Of a stretch of DNA of 55,365 nucleotides, positions 7,798 through 14,836 are shown piece after piece (within the stretch, counting starts at the first letter, position 1; the number at the start of each line of letters is the position of its first letter). This DNA comes from an uncultured Clostridia bacterium. Its GTDB lineage: Bacteria; Bacillota; Clostridia; TANB77; CAG-508. The notes under the pieces are model-generated. The model was not told where the DNA came from. It ran no database searches and saw nothing but the letters and a program-made list of their open reading frames with translations. Made by a program: the position numbers and the translations under genes. The stretch lies in NCBI GenBank assembly GCA_944392485.1, contig CALXWO010000011.1, positions 1 to 55,365 on the forward strand, in the 5' to 3' direction.

Positions 7798-8839
7798 AGG
7801 ATAACACCTCAGCAATCATGATATAGTCAGCCATATCAAATGAAGGTAATACAACTTCTGATACTTTTGTATGTACTGTTACAGGGTCTACATCTTCATA
7901 TGTTGTTATAGCAACACCTGTATCAACTATTGATACATTAGCTCTATTTGAAGCTACTAGGTCAGCTTCTTCTGGAGTTGTACCAAATACTGTTTCTCCT
8001 AAGTTTCCTTCTGGAATTAGTATAAATAAATCTTCTGGAAGGAATCTTTTTACTGTTCCATCTAAAGCTTTATATTTCTTTTCATAAACTTGGATTGTTA
8101 CTCCAGTTTGTTCTTGTATATAATTCTTTACCATATCTTCTGTTATAGCTACTTTACCTTGACCAAATACATATAGAGCATTTTTAATAGCGTCATTTTT
8201 TTGCATATTTCTCATAACTTTTCTTGAAGTTATGGCTCTTGTTGGTCTACCATATCCAGCAGCTTCTCTATCATCTTGCCATTGTTGAATATCACCTAAT
8301 ATATCAGCTGTTGTTGTATCCCATTTTGTAGTAGCTGTTACTTTTTGTTTACTATCTAAGCCATAATCATATAAATATTCTTGACCATTATTTGCTAATG
8401 AAATTGTACCTGTTGAAAGTAATTGCATTCTTAAGATTTCTCTTGTTACAGATGCATCATCAACAAGTGTTGTTTCATCATCAAATATATTTCTTATTAA
8501 TGGTTTTATATATTCTTCATTATTAGATTGTAAAGCCATTAATAATTCTTGTCTTGTTAGCTCATCTATTGTCATTTCATTTTTGAAGAAAGGCATTTTT
8601 GTTCTTACTTCACTAACACCTACTCTATCTTTCTTAATTGTTTTTGCATCGAAAGCAGATACGTTCATTTCTGCTGGCATGCCTTTTGCACCCTTAATAT
8701 ATTTTAGCTCTAGTCCAGCTTGTTTTCTTGCTGGGAATAAAACATCGCCTAAAAATGGCTCTTGTGCCATTTCAGCTTGTTTAGTATTCCAATATGCTGC
8801 TAAAGCATCGGCTTGAACATAATCAAATATTGTTGCCAT
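7796..8839 (-). CDS. Major capsid protein (347 aa)
   Basis: A 347-residue protein with features of the phage capsid E family (HK97 fold): N-terminal DALAAYWNTKQ, internal LELKYIKGAKGMP and MPFFKNEMTIDELTRQE, and a C-terminal VSEVVLPSFDMADYIMIAEV strand. It lies after the scaffold and head-decoration genes, as usual. A good ribosome site (AAAAGGAGGAAATAA) precedes the ATG. A +1 extended form is possible at its stop (see 7729-7797). Confidence 0.92.
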   Translation of the reverse strand: MATIFDYVQADALAAYWNTKQAEMAQEPFLGDVLFPARKQAGLELKYIKGAKGMPAEMNVSAFDAKTIKKDRVGVSEVRTKMPFFKNEMTIDELTRQELLMALQSNNEEYIKPLIRNIFDDETTLVDDASVTREILRMQLLSTGTISLANNGQEYLYDYGLDSKQKVTATTKWDTTTADILGDIQQWQDDREAAGYGRPTRAITSRKVMRNMQKNDAIKNALYVFGQGKVAITEDMVKNYIQEQTGVTIQVYEKKYKALDGTVKRFLPEDLFILIPEGNLGETVFGTTPEEADLVASNRANVSIVDTGVAITTYEDVDPVTVHTKVSEVVLPSFDMADYIMIAEVLS

Positions 8840-8868
8840 AATTTATTTCCTCCTTTTTAAATAAAATA

Positions 8869-9279
8869 CTAATCATCATTACCTAATGTTACATCTTTTG
8901 TTCCAGATATAAATGTTATTTTTGTTAATTTAGCTGCAACTTCTGCTGTTATTAATTCTTGAACATCTGCATCTAATTTATCATAATCAACATATCCTGA
9001 AATTAAAATTGTTCCATTTGCATTTCCATCTGTAACATCTAAGTCATGTAGTAACAAAGCTACTGCATTTGCTGATGTTCCAACTGTAAAAGCTGTATTT
9101 CTTTTTAATATATCACCAGTTAAAGGTGTACCAGCTTTTATTATTTTCTTTCCATCTGCACCTGCTGTTACTGATGTATTACCTATAACTGCTCCAAGTG
9201 AGAAAGCTAGGCTATCAGCAACTAATATAGATTTTCCATCTTGTGCGTAATCTTGTTTCTTAATTTGATTTACTGCCAT
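8869..9279 (-). CDS. Head decoration-like protein (136 aa)
   Basis: A 136-residue protein between scaffold and capsid genes. It is rich in small residues and beta strands, with the pattern ILKRNTAFTVGTSANAVALLLHDLDV and a later ILISGYVDYDKL. These match the small head proteins (lambda D-like decoration or head-fibre class) found here in many Firmicutes phages. It probably binds the capsid surface. Confidence 0.65.
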   Translation of the reverse strand: MAVNQIKKQDYAQDGKSILVADSLAFSLGAVIGNTSVTAGADGKKIIKAGTPLTGDILKRNTAFTVGTSANAVALLLHDLDVTDGNANGTILISGYVDYDKLDADVQELITAEVAAKLTKITFISGTKDVTLGNDD

Positions 9280-9296
9280 ATTATTTTACCTCCTTA

Positions 9297-9905
9297 TTAT
9301 TGAAAATAATAATTATTTTTAGTTTTATTAACGTTTGACTTTGCTAATTCTTTAGCCCAATCTACGTTTTTTCCATTATCGTCTGTTTCGCTATCTTTTT
9401 TAAATGACCCCATTTTAGCCATTTTTTCTTTTGTCATTTCAGCTTTACCATTTTCGTAAGCTGCATTAACAATCTTTGCAATATACTTGCTTATCTTTGC
9501 GGTTTTTTCTCCATCTTCACTTGAAATTGAAGTTAAAAACTCATCAAATTCTTTGTCGTCGTCTTTTATCTTTGCTTTTTCCTTTACACTAGCAGTTAAG
9601 CCTTGAGCTTGGTATTTGTTTGAATTTATTGTTTGTTCTTTGTATTTTTTCTTTAGTTCTTCAAACTCTGCCAACTGTTGATTAATTTCAGCATTTTTCT
9701 TTTCATCGTCTGTCATCTTTGCTTTTATTTGATTATTTTTATCTGCTAATTCTTTTTGTAATTTTGCAATAGATGCATCTGATGCCTCTTTATTAACATA
9801 GTTTCCACTTTCTAATAAAGATTTTTTGAAGTATTCTTGTACTTCCGCTCCAGTCATTCCTTCATGGTAGCTGTCGCCCATTAATTGTTTTAATTCTTCT
9901 TCCAT
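9297..9905 (-). CDS. Capsid scaffolding protein (202 aa)
   Basis: A 202-residue, highly charged coiled-coil protein immediately upstream of the capsid genes. Residues 40-100 are a Lys/Glu heptad region, and the C-terminus is basic (residues 180-200). This is the layout of phage minor structural GP20/DUF4355-type scaffolds. It assists procapsid assembly and is lost on maturation. Confidence 0.8.
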   Translation of the reverse strand: MEEELKQLMGDSYHEGMTGAEVQEYFKKSLLESGNYVNKEASDASIAKLQKELADKNNQIKAKMTDDEKKNAEINQQLAEFEELKKKYKEQTINSNKYQAQGLTASVKEKAKIKDDDKEFDEFLTSISSEDGEKTAKISKYIAKIVNAAYENGKAEMTKEKMAKMGSFKKDSETDDNGKNVDWAKELAKSNVNKTKNNYYFQ

Positions 9906-9923
9906 TTTATTTCCTTTCCACCA

Positions 9924-10019
9924 TGTGATTATAGGACTTCTCTGTCCGAATGGTTTTTTATGGTTATAGCCGCCATAATCGGCAATTTATACTGTGTGAT
10001 TATAGGTTTTCTCTAACCT
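9924..10019 (-). promoter_or_regulatory. Two copies of an AGAGAA-loop RNA hairpin ahead of scaffold gene
   Basis: The portal-scaffold gap holds, in RNA sense, AGGTT-AGAGAA-AACCT and 60 bases on GGAC-AGAGAA-GTCC. Stems differ and still pair, the six-base loop is identical, and both are followed by the same ATAATCACA tract. The array ends about 20 bases before the scaffold start. A GCC/GGC hairpin lies between them. This looks like a protein-binding RNA element or translation control site; no terminator U-run follows. Confidence 0.55.
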
Positions 10020-10035
10020 TGACAGTTTTATCATT

Positions 10036-11499
10036 TTAAGCCTCTTGAGGCTTATTTGATACTTGATTGTTGTTTTGAGCATTATCGGTTTGATTACTGC
10101 TTGCTCCATTATTATTTATGTTTTGACTTTCTTCTTTTTTACTCCAATAAGCTTCTCCTCTAGCAATAACTTCTGTTACATCTGTTGTCATATCTGCCAT
10201 TTCAAGAGCATCTTCTGGAGCAATTGTCTTAGTTGCAATAATTGTTGAATAACTTTGTGATTTTGATTGTAAATTATCATTTTTATTTCTTGGTAATTTA
10301 ACATCTAAATCGGTTGGCTCTATATTTTTTGATATATAATTCAATTTTTGTAATATATTAATAATTACTGCTAATTGCTTTTTCTTAGCTGCTTTGAAGT
10401 AACTTTCTTTGATTCTTGCTACAATCTCTATATCAGCCCAACCATCTCTTAACTTTACAGCATCACCAGTGTCTCCACCGCCTCCGCCTCTAGTTTTTCT
10501 ATCAGGTATACCAATTATAGTTTTGTAAGCTTCTTCAAAATATTCTCTTAAATTTTGTATTCCTAAGCTGTCTAATTGTTGATATATAAATTTAGCATCA
10601 ACATTAGCTCCAACTTCTCCTACTAGTTCTAGTATTCTATTTTTCTTTACTTTATCTACATTTTCTTTGTTTAGCTCTGCATTTATAATTACTAACAAGC
10701 TTTGTATTACATTTTCTACATCATTAACACTATCAGATGCAATTAAGTTTAGAGCATTTAGAACACTAGTAGCTGTTTCAAAATCTCCCATTAAGAACTG
10801 ATTGTTTTGTACCATCGTTATAGGATTTAATCCTATTGGGTTAATATCATAGTCTACTATCTTAGCATTACTATTTAGTGAGAATTTACCATCACATTCA
10901 ATCTTGTAAATTTCAGTATCTGTAAAGCATAAAAAATATGTTTTGTGATTAAAACTATAATATGTACAACTTAGTATTACAGGATTTCCCATTATTGGAC
11001 TTTGAACACAAAATGTTGTTAAATTATCCAAAGAATTTATTTTGACTGGTACGGCAGGCATATAGTCTGATAAAACTTCCTCAGTTGGTAGTGTACATAA
11101 ATATCCTATACCAGTGATTGCTGTTAATGTTGCAGTTTCATGGTCAGCTAAAGAAGAATTTTCATATTCCAATATATCTGCTATCTTTTCCATGTCTTTT
11201 CTGTTTTTTACTTTTCTTTGAATTAATTGTGTTGGTTTACCAAAGGTATATCCAATAATGTCCCTTACACTAGAATAAGCATAATTTAAAGTAACTTTTT
11301 CATTTATTCCAGATGTATATGAAGGTTGTCTTTCCTCTATGTCTTGAGTTCCTTTGTAATAATCTATTAGATATTTCATATCATTAACATTTAATAGATG
11401 TATAGCCCAAGCTTTTTGTAATACATCAAGAATAGTGCTTCTGTTTATTTCTGCATCAATAATTATTCTTTTTCTACCTTTACCTATTTGCTTTTTCAC
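10036..11499 (-). CDS. Portal protein, SPP1 gp6-like (487 aa)
   Basis: A 487-residue protein with the marks of SPP1-type portals: N-terminal YLIDYYKGTQDIEERQ, central VIGTYTFGKP-like DIIGYTFGKPTQ, and GGGGDTGDAVKLRDGW in the C-terminal third where portal proteins carry a conserved loop. The tail is Asn/Gln-rich. It forms the dodecameric ring through which DNA enters and leaves the capsid. The gene follows a strong hairpin terminator (11513-11550). Confidence 0.88.
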   Translation of the reverse strand: MKKQIGKGRKRIIIDAEINRSTILDVLQKAWAIHLLNVNDMKYLIDYYKGTQDIEERQPSYTSGINEKVTLNYAYSSVRDIIGYTFGKPTQLIQRKVKNRKDMEKIADILEYENSSLADHETATLTAITGIGYLCTLPTEEVLSDYMPAVPVKINSLDNLTTFCVQSPIMGNPVILSCTYYSFNHKTYFLCFTDTEIYKIECDGKFSLNSNAKIVDYDINPIGLNPITMVQNNQFLMGDFETATSVLNALNLIASDSVNDVENVIQSLLVIINAELNKENVDKVKKNRILELVGEVGANVDAKFIYQQLDSLGIQNLREYFEEAYKTIIGIPDRKTRGGGGGDTGDAVKLRDGWADIEIVARIKESYFKAAKKKQLAVIINILQKLNYISKNIEPTDLDVKLPRNKNDNLQSKSQSYSTIIATKTIAPEDALEMADMTTDVTEVIARGEAYWSKKEESQNINNNGASSNQTDNAQNNNQVSNKPQEA

Positions 11500-11512
11500 A
11501 ATTCCTCACCTC

Positions 11513-11550
11513 TAAAAAAATAGCCAATAAGTTTATTTACTTATCGGCTA
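11513..11550 (-). terminator. Intrinsic terminator between com-like gene and portal
   Basis: On the minus strand an 11-bp stem (TAGCCGATAAG pairing with CTTATTGGCTA) is followed by seven T. It lies 14 bases ahead of the portal start inside an otherwise continuous late block, so readthrough or antitermination is implied. Confidence 0.85.
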
Positions 11551-11706
11551 CTAGAGCTCTTTCATAATTATTTCTTTATTTTCTTTAAATTCTATATTCT
11601 TTTTGCAACGTGGACACCATAGTAAAACTTTTTCCATTTTATAATCTTTGTAAGCTTTTGCTATAAGCTTTCCACATTTAGGACATCTTATTTCTTCTAT
11701 GTACAT
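11551..11706 (-). CDS. Com-like zinc ribbon protein (51 aa)
   Basis: A 51-residue protein with CPKCGK and CPRCKK motifs about 20 residues apart, i.e. a four-cysteine zinc ribbon. This is the pattern of the Mu Com family of small phage zinc ribbon proteins; Mu Com binds mRNA to activate translation of the mom gene. GAGGTATATT precedes the ATG and a strong promoter lies at 11723-11751. Its stop codon runs straight into a terminator, so it could be the sole product of a short transcript. An RNA-binding or antitermination role is a guess. Confidence 0.7.
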   Translation of the reverse strand: MYIEEIRCPKCGKLIAKAYKDYKMEKVLLWCPRCKKNIEFKENKEIIMKEL

Positions 11707-11722
11707 AATATACCTCATTTAT

Positions 11723-11751
11723 ATATTATCAATTTAAAAATACATTGTCAA
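11723..11751 (-). promoter_or_regulatory. Promoter TTGACA-17-TAATAT for com/portal block
   Basis: Consensus -35 (TTGACA) and -10 (TAATAT) with exactly 17 bp between, 17 bases upstream of the com-like ATG and downstream of the terL terminator. Confidence 0.8.
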
Positions 11752-11758
11752 TAAAACA

Positions 11759-11792
11759 ATAAAAAAAAGCCCAAATTTCTTTAGGCTTCTTT
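11759..11792 (-). terminator. Intrinsic terminator after terL
   Basis: In RNA sense AAGCCTAAA pairs with TTTGGGCTT around a short loop and is followed by eight T. It lies about 85 bases after the terL stop and just before the com promoter. Confidence 0.8.
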
Positions 11793-11874
11793 AGAAGAAA
11801 AAAATACGAAAAACTAAAGTATATTAGTTTTAAGGCTATATAAATTTTATCTTTTTATTTTAATTTTGTCAATA

Positions 11875-13663
11875 TTATATTCCTAAATCTTGTCTGCTAT
11901 AATGACTATATGCTCCTACTCTACTATTTTCATTTTTCAATACATTTGTAAACAAAGAAGCTAAACTATCTGGCACGTCATCATGTTGTTTGCCCTGCTT
12001 TTTTAAGTTCTGGCTAAATCTAAATAGTTCATTTAAGAAATCATTATACATTCTATTTCCTCTTATAACTTCTCTATATTTTATTAATAATCTATATTCA
12101 CTTACCATTGAACCTTTTATAGCTCCTTGTTGTGCTAATATTCTATCAAGTTTAGATTTTGTTGTAGGTGCTTTACCATCATCTACAAAACAATCATTTA
12201 CTCCTTTTTTCTTTAATTCTTCTTTTACTTTTTCTGCATACATATCTCCGCCATTATTAGCTTCAAAAAATATGTGAGTTATATGATGCTCTATTATTTT
12301 TGCTACTACTTGCGGTATAGTTTCTTCTTTTGGACCTTTGCTATAATATACATCAATTAAAGGACAATCTCCATTTTTATATTCATCAACTATCGGCATA
12401 GATAAACTGTCGCCTCCACCCCAAGCTACATCGACTGTTGCAACTGTTCTTTCATAATTTTCATTTCTTTTATATTCTCTAAACTTTTTGAATTCCTCTT
12501 CGTTAAATAATATTCCATCTCTTTCAATTGGATTTTGTTGTATTAAACATTCAAAGCTTACTGCATCCATTAAGTCTTTATCTTCTAAAAACATTTCTGT
12601 TGTTATTGCAAATCCATATCCATAATTAAAATTACTTTCCATATTTTCATTTAATCCGTGGTATTTTAATTATTTTTATTCTATTGCTATCTTTAGTTTT
12701 ATAGTAATCAATTAATCTACTTAATGGGTCATTAATACTAAATATTGTTCCAACTAATAATAATTTGCAATGTCCTTGCATACGCTTTTTAAGTGTACCT
12801 GTAAATTCAGTCCACTTTTTGTCCATTATATCTTTATTGCTTGCTTCTTCTATGTCCTTTACTAAGTCATCTATATAAAGGATATTATGAGCTCTTGTTC
12901 TACCAGTTATAGAACCATCAAATCCTGCACAGTATAATGTATATTCTGAATGAGTGTTTTTTTTGTCGTCATTTCTAAAATCTAATGATAATGTTTCAGC
13001 ACTTTTATATATTAATTTTACTTCAGGAAATATTTTTTGAAAATTTCCCATTTCATCATAATACAATGATATAATACCATTGTAAAATTTATCTTTTGCT
13101 ATACTTGCTGAATAACTTACCATCATATTGGGTAAATTAGGATTGTTTCCTATTGCAAATGCCATAAATCTTTTACCTGTTTCGGTTTTCCCAGTACCTT
13201 GCGGCATACTTATTGTCATTACTGCTCTATCTTTATAATAAAACTTTGTTAATTCCCAATTAACATAGTTTAATACACACGTCCTAGGGGCTAAAAATTG
13301 CTTCGCTTTCTCAATTCCAAATTCCATTGCTACAGCAAAATAATTAAATAAATATTTCCCTAAATAATAATAATTCTCTTGTAGTATTTTATATAGTTTC
13401 TCTATTAATTTATAATCTTCTTTATTTAGCATTATTATTTGATTTAATCTTTCACTTAGTATTATTGCTATCTCTATACTTTCACTATATTTTAAATTAT
13501 CTTTTTCTTCTACGTATTCTACTTTTGTTATTTTATTTTCATCTTCATCTTTACTTAAATAATATCTAAGTAAATTTAGCTTTTCTATTCTCATTATATC
13601 ATCCATATTTAATTTTAACTGTTCTCTTAAGGTTTTTATTTCTTCTTCATACATTATTTTCAC
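11875..13663 (-). CDS. terL: Terminase large subunit, read through a +1 shift at CGG
   Basis: Two frames together encode one terminase. The first (13663 to 12647) holds the ATPase with Walker A in MPQGTGKTETGKRF and the Walker B-type ILYIDDLVKD. The second (to 11875) holds the nuclease domain with TVATVDVAWGGGD and a C-terminal HDDVPDSLASLF acidic motif. The frames meet at CCA CGG ATT: dropping the C at 12658 gives IPGLNENMESNFNYGYGF, the usual terminase linker. The product is about 595 residues, the normal size. The second frame has no ribosome site at its first ATG (12642). The same CGG-A shift occurs at two other genes, arguing against a sequencing error. It drives ATP-powered DNA packaging with cleavage. 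Confidence 0.85.
12655..12661 (-). promoter_or_regulatory. +1 frameshift site CCA CGG A in terL
   Basis: The in-frame CGG codon (12658-12656) is followed by A. Skipping C12658 moves the ribosome onto GGA and restores the nuclease domain. Without the shift the frame ends at TGA (12649-12647) three codons later. Confidence 0.7.
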
Positions 13664-13682
13664 CTCTTTTTTTAATATATCA

Positions 13683-13718
13683 AAAAAAGATAGAATTTTC
13701 TACTATTCTATCTTTTCT
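13683..13718 (-). terminator. Bidirectional-type terminator ahead of terL
   Basis: In minus-strand sense GATAGAAT pairs with ATTCTATC around an eight-base loop and is followed by seven T, overlapping the end of the upstream RHH gene. The plus-strand sense also has T after the stem. It shares its stem sequence with the terminator at 14646-14673. terL begins only 20 bases later with no clear promoter between, so terL probably depends on readthrough. Confidence 0.75.
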
Positions 13719-13846
13719 TCTATCATTTTTTCAATTATTTTATTCATACTCATATATTTTCCTTCTTCTTTTGATTTATTACTTTTTTCTTTTATAAAAT
13801 TATATGCTTTTTCATTAAGTCTTATTGTTGTTTTTAATTTCTTCAT
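13703..13846 (-). CDS. Small ribbon-helix-helix-like protein (47 aa)
   Basis: A 47-residue protein reading MKKLKTTIRLNEKAYNFIKE then a Lys/Glu helix. A short N-terminal strand (TTIRL) followed by two helices is the Arc/MetJ fold pattern, so DNA binding is likely. GAGGT lies before the ATG and the start sits one base after the previous stop. It may regulate the adjacent packaging or tRNA region. Too short for certainty. Confidence 0.65.
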   Translation of the reverse strand: MKKLKTTIRLNEKAYNFIKEKSNKSKEEGKYMSMNKIIEKMIEEKIE

Positions 13847-13847
13847 C

Positions 13848-14084
13848 TTACCTCTTTTCTGGCATTTCTATTATTAAGTCATTTCCTTTATTCGCTTTTA
13901 TCACTTCAAGTATTTTATTAAATATTTCGTCTGCCTCTTCTTCATTGTTATATTTCCCTAAAGATATTGCACTTAAAGCATCTGTTCCTTCAATACAAAT
14001 TATTTCACTAAGCCTTATTCTTATATCTCTATTTGTAGCATCAATTAATGCATTCTTTTTTTGATTTATTATTCTTATTTGCAC
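13848..14084 (-). CDS. Hypothetical protein (78 aa)
   Basis: A 78-residue protein of alternating strands and helices (MQIRIINQKKNALIDATNRD, then a helix near EEADEIFNKILEVIKAN). It overlaps the upstream gene by 44 bases and ends one base before the RHH-like gene. Similar small proteins occur in Firmicutes prophages. No function recognised. Confidence 0.65.
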   Translation of the reverse strand: MQIRIINQKKNALIDATNRDIRIRLSEIICIEGTDALSAISLGKYNNEEEADEIFNKILEVIKANKGNDLIIEMPEKR

Positions 14085-14256
14085 TTTTTAATTCCTCTTC
14101 TCTATAACATTCTCTTATTTTTATGTCTTCAAATTCTACAACATAAAAATTTTGTGTTTTTATTATTATTTTCCCTTTAAACCATTTATGTTTTCTTTCT
14201 ACTTCTTCATTTCTCCTGTATGTTCTTTTAGCATATACTTCTTCGCCTACTTGCAT
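14041..14256 (-). CDS. Hypothetical protein (71 aa)
   Basis: A basic 71-residue protein with an SH3-like strand pattern (VGEEVYAKRTY … KWFKGKIIIKTQNFYVVEF) often seen in small nucleic-acid-associated proteins. AAAAGGAGAAATAGC precedes the ATG. It is the first protein gene downstream of the tRNA pair. Function not recognised. Confidence 0.65.
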   Translation of the reverse strand: MQVGEEVYAKRTYRRNEEVERKHKWFKGKIIIKTQNFYVVEFEDIKIRECYREEELKSANKNNKSKKECIN

Positions 14257-14283
14257 GCTATTTCTCCTTTTGATTATATATAT

Positions 14284-14308
14284 TTACTCTAGCTAGAATA
14301 GAGTAAAA
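14284..14308. promoter_or_regulatory. Inverted repeat TTTACTCT…AGAGTAAA
   Basis: Perfect 8-bp arms around a 9-base centre lie between the tRNA pair and the gene at 14256. No U-run follows on either strand, so an operator or RNA-processing hairpin is more likely than a terminator. Confidence 0.45.
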
Positions 14309-14369
14309 TAGTAACACTATGAAAAAATATACAAGATTTTATGTAGGGGTGCAATATCTAGCATTTTGC

Positions 14370-14446
14370 TGGTTGCGTGAGCTGGACTCGAACCAGCGAC
14401 CTCTAGCTTATGAGGCTAGCGAGCTGCCATCTGCTACTATCACGCT
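14370..14446 (-). tRNA. tRNA-Met (CAU), initiator-like, 77 nt
   Basis: A full cloverleaf with encoded CCA: acceptor AGCGTGA/TCACGCA, anticodon loop CTCATAA on a CTAGC/GCTAG stem, variable AGGTC, and T arm GCTGG-TTCGAGT-CCAGC. The only unpaired acceptor position is 1:72 (A·A), the hallmark of bacterial initiator tRNA, and length and D-arm sequence (GCAG…GGCAGCTCG) also resemble initiator tRNA. It lacks the three G-C pairs of the anticodon stem and has an extra D-stem base, so its use in initiation is unsure. Five bases separate it from tRNA-Arg. Confidence 0.85.
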
Positions 14447-14451
14447 GTATT

Positions 14452-14525
14452 TGGCATATCCTCTAAGATTTGAACTCAGACCAATGGTTTCGAAGACCAT
14501 TATGCTTCCATTACACCAAGGACAT
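14452..14525 (-). tRNA. tRNA-Arg (UCG), 74 nt
   Basis: Acceptor ATGTCCT/AGGATAT (one G·U), D arm GTGT/GCAT, anticodon stem ATGGT/ACCAT with loop CTTCGAA (anticodon TCG), T arm CTGAG-TTCAAAT-CTTAG, G73 and encoded CCA. UCG decodes CGA and possibly CGG, the codon that marks all three +1 shift sites in this genome. Confidence 0.88.
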
Positions 14526-14612
14526 ATATATTAGCTTAACTAGAATCGCTTGTTCTTTACAAACAACACATGAATAAAGACTTTATCTTTTTATCAGCTA
14601 GAAAGAAGGTGG
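14526..14612. other. No gene recognised; imperfect hairpins
   Basis: Between the tRNA pair and two facing terminators lies an AT-rich stretch with a TTGTT/AACAA hairpin whose plus-strand loop looks like an anticodon loop, but no D or T arm accompanies it. I see no ORF with a ribosome site. Confidence 0.5.
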
Positions 14613-14645
14613 AATCTTATTTATCTAGTATCATAAGATTTTTTT
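14613..14645 (+). terminator. Plus-strand intrinsic terminator
   Basis: AATCTTAT pairs with ATAAGATT around a 12-base loop and is followed by seven T on the plus strand. It faces the minus-strand terminator of the RNA array tail to tail. No plus-strand gene lies upstream, so it may insulate the array or stop antisense transcription. Confidence 0.6.
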
Positions 14646-14673
14646 AAAAAAAGATAGAATATAAAATTCTATC
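14646..14673 (-). terminator. Terminator of the Y-RNA-like array
   Basis: In minus-strand sense GATAGAAT-TTTAT-ATTCTATC is followed by seven T. It ends the transcript that starts near 15134 and covers all three Y-like RNAs. Confidence 0.85.
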
Positions 14674-14689
14674 TCCATTTTATCTTGTC

Positions 14690-14814
14690 AAAGGTCTATT
14701 TTATTCGTTTTAAGAATATAAATTTGCAAATGCAAATATAATACCTATACAAATATAAATTTAAAATTTTAGCTGTAGTGGTCTTTCCCACCGTCTTATT
14801 GCTGTATGACCTTT
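14690..14814 (-). ncRNA. Y-RNA-like transcript 3 (no tRNA body)
   Basis: A 7-bp closing stem (AAAGGTC with GACCTTT) encloses 111 bases. Immediately inside the 5' strand is ATACAGCAA, the box shared with RNAs 1 and 2. Inside are a GTGG/CCAC hairpin, a second TACAGC copy and AT-rich inverted repeats, but no D or T arm. Bacteria with Ro60 often encode more than one Y RNA, with only some carrying the tRNA-like module, which would fit. Confidence 0.6.
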
Positions 14815-14836
14815 TCTATTTTATTTCTTTACTTTC

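Noticed and set aside
12640..12642. Independent second terminase gene starting at ATG 12642
   Set aside because: No ribosome site, and residues upstream in the same frame match the normal terminase linker once the +1 shift is applied.
14540..14580. Plus-strand loop CTTTACA on a TTGTT/AACAA stem that would give an anticodon UUA (ochre suppressor)
   Set aside because: No D arm, no T arm with TTCRA and no acceptor pairing on the plus strand; TAA is used as an ordinary stop throughout.
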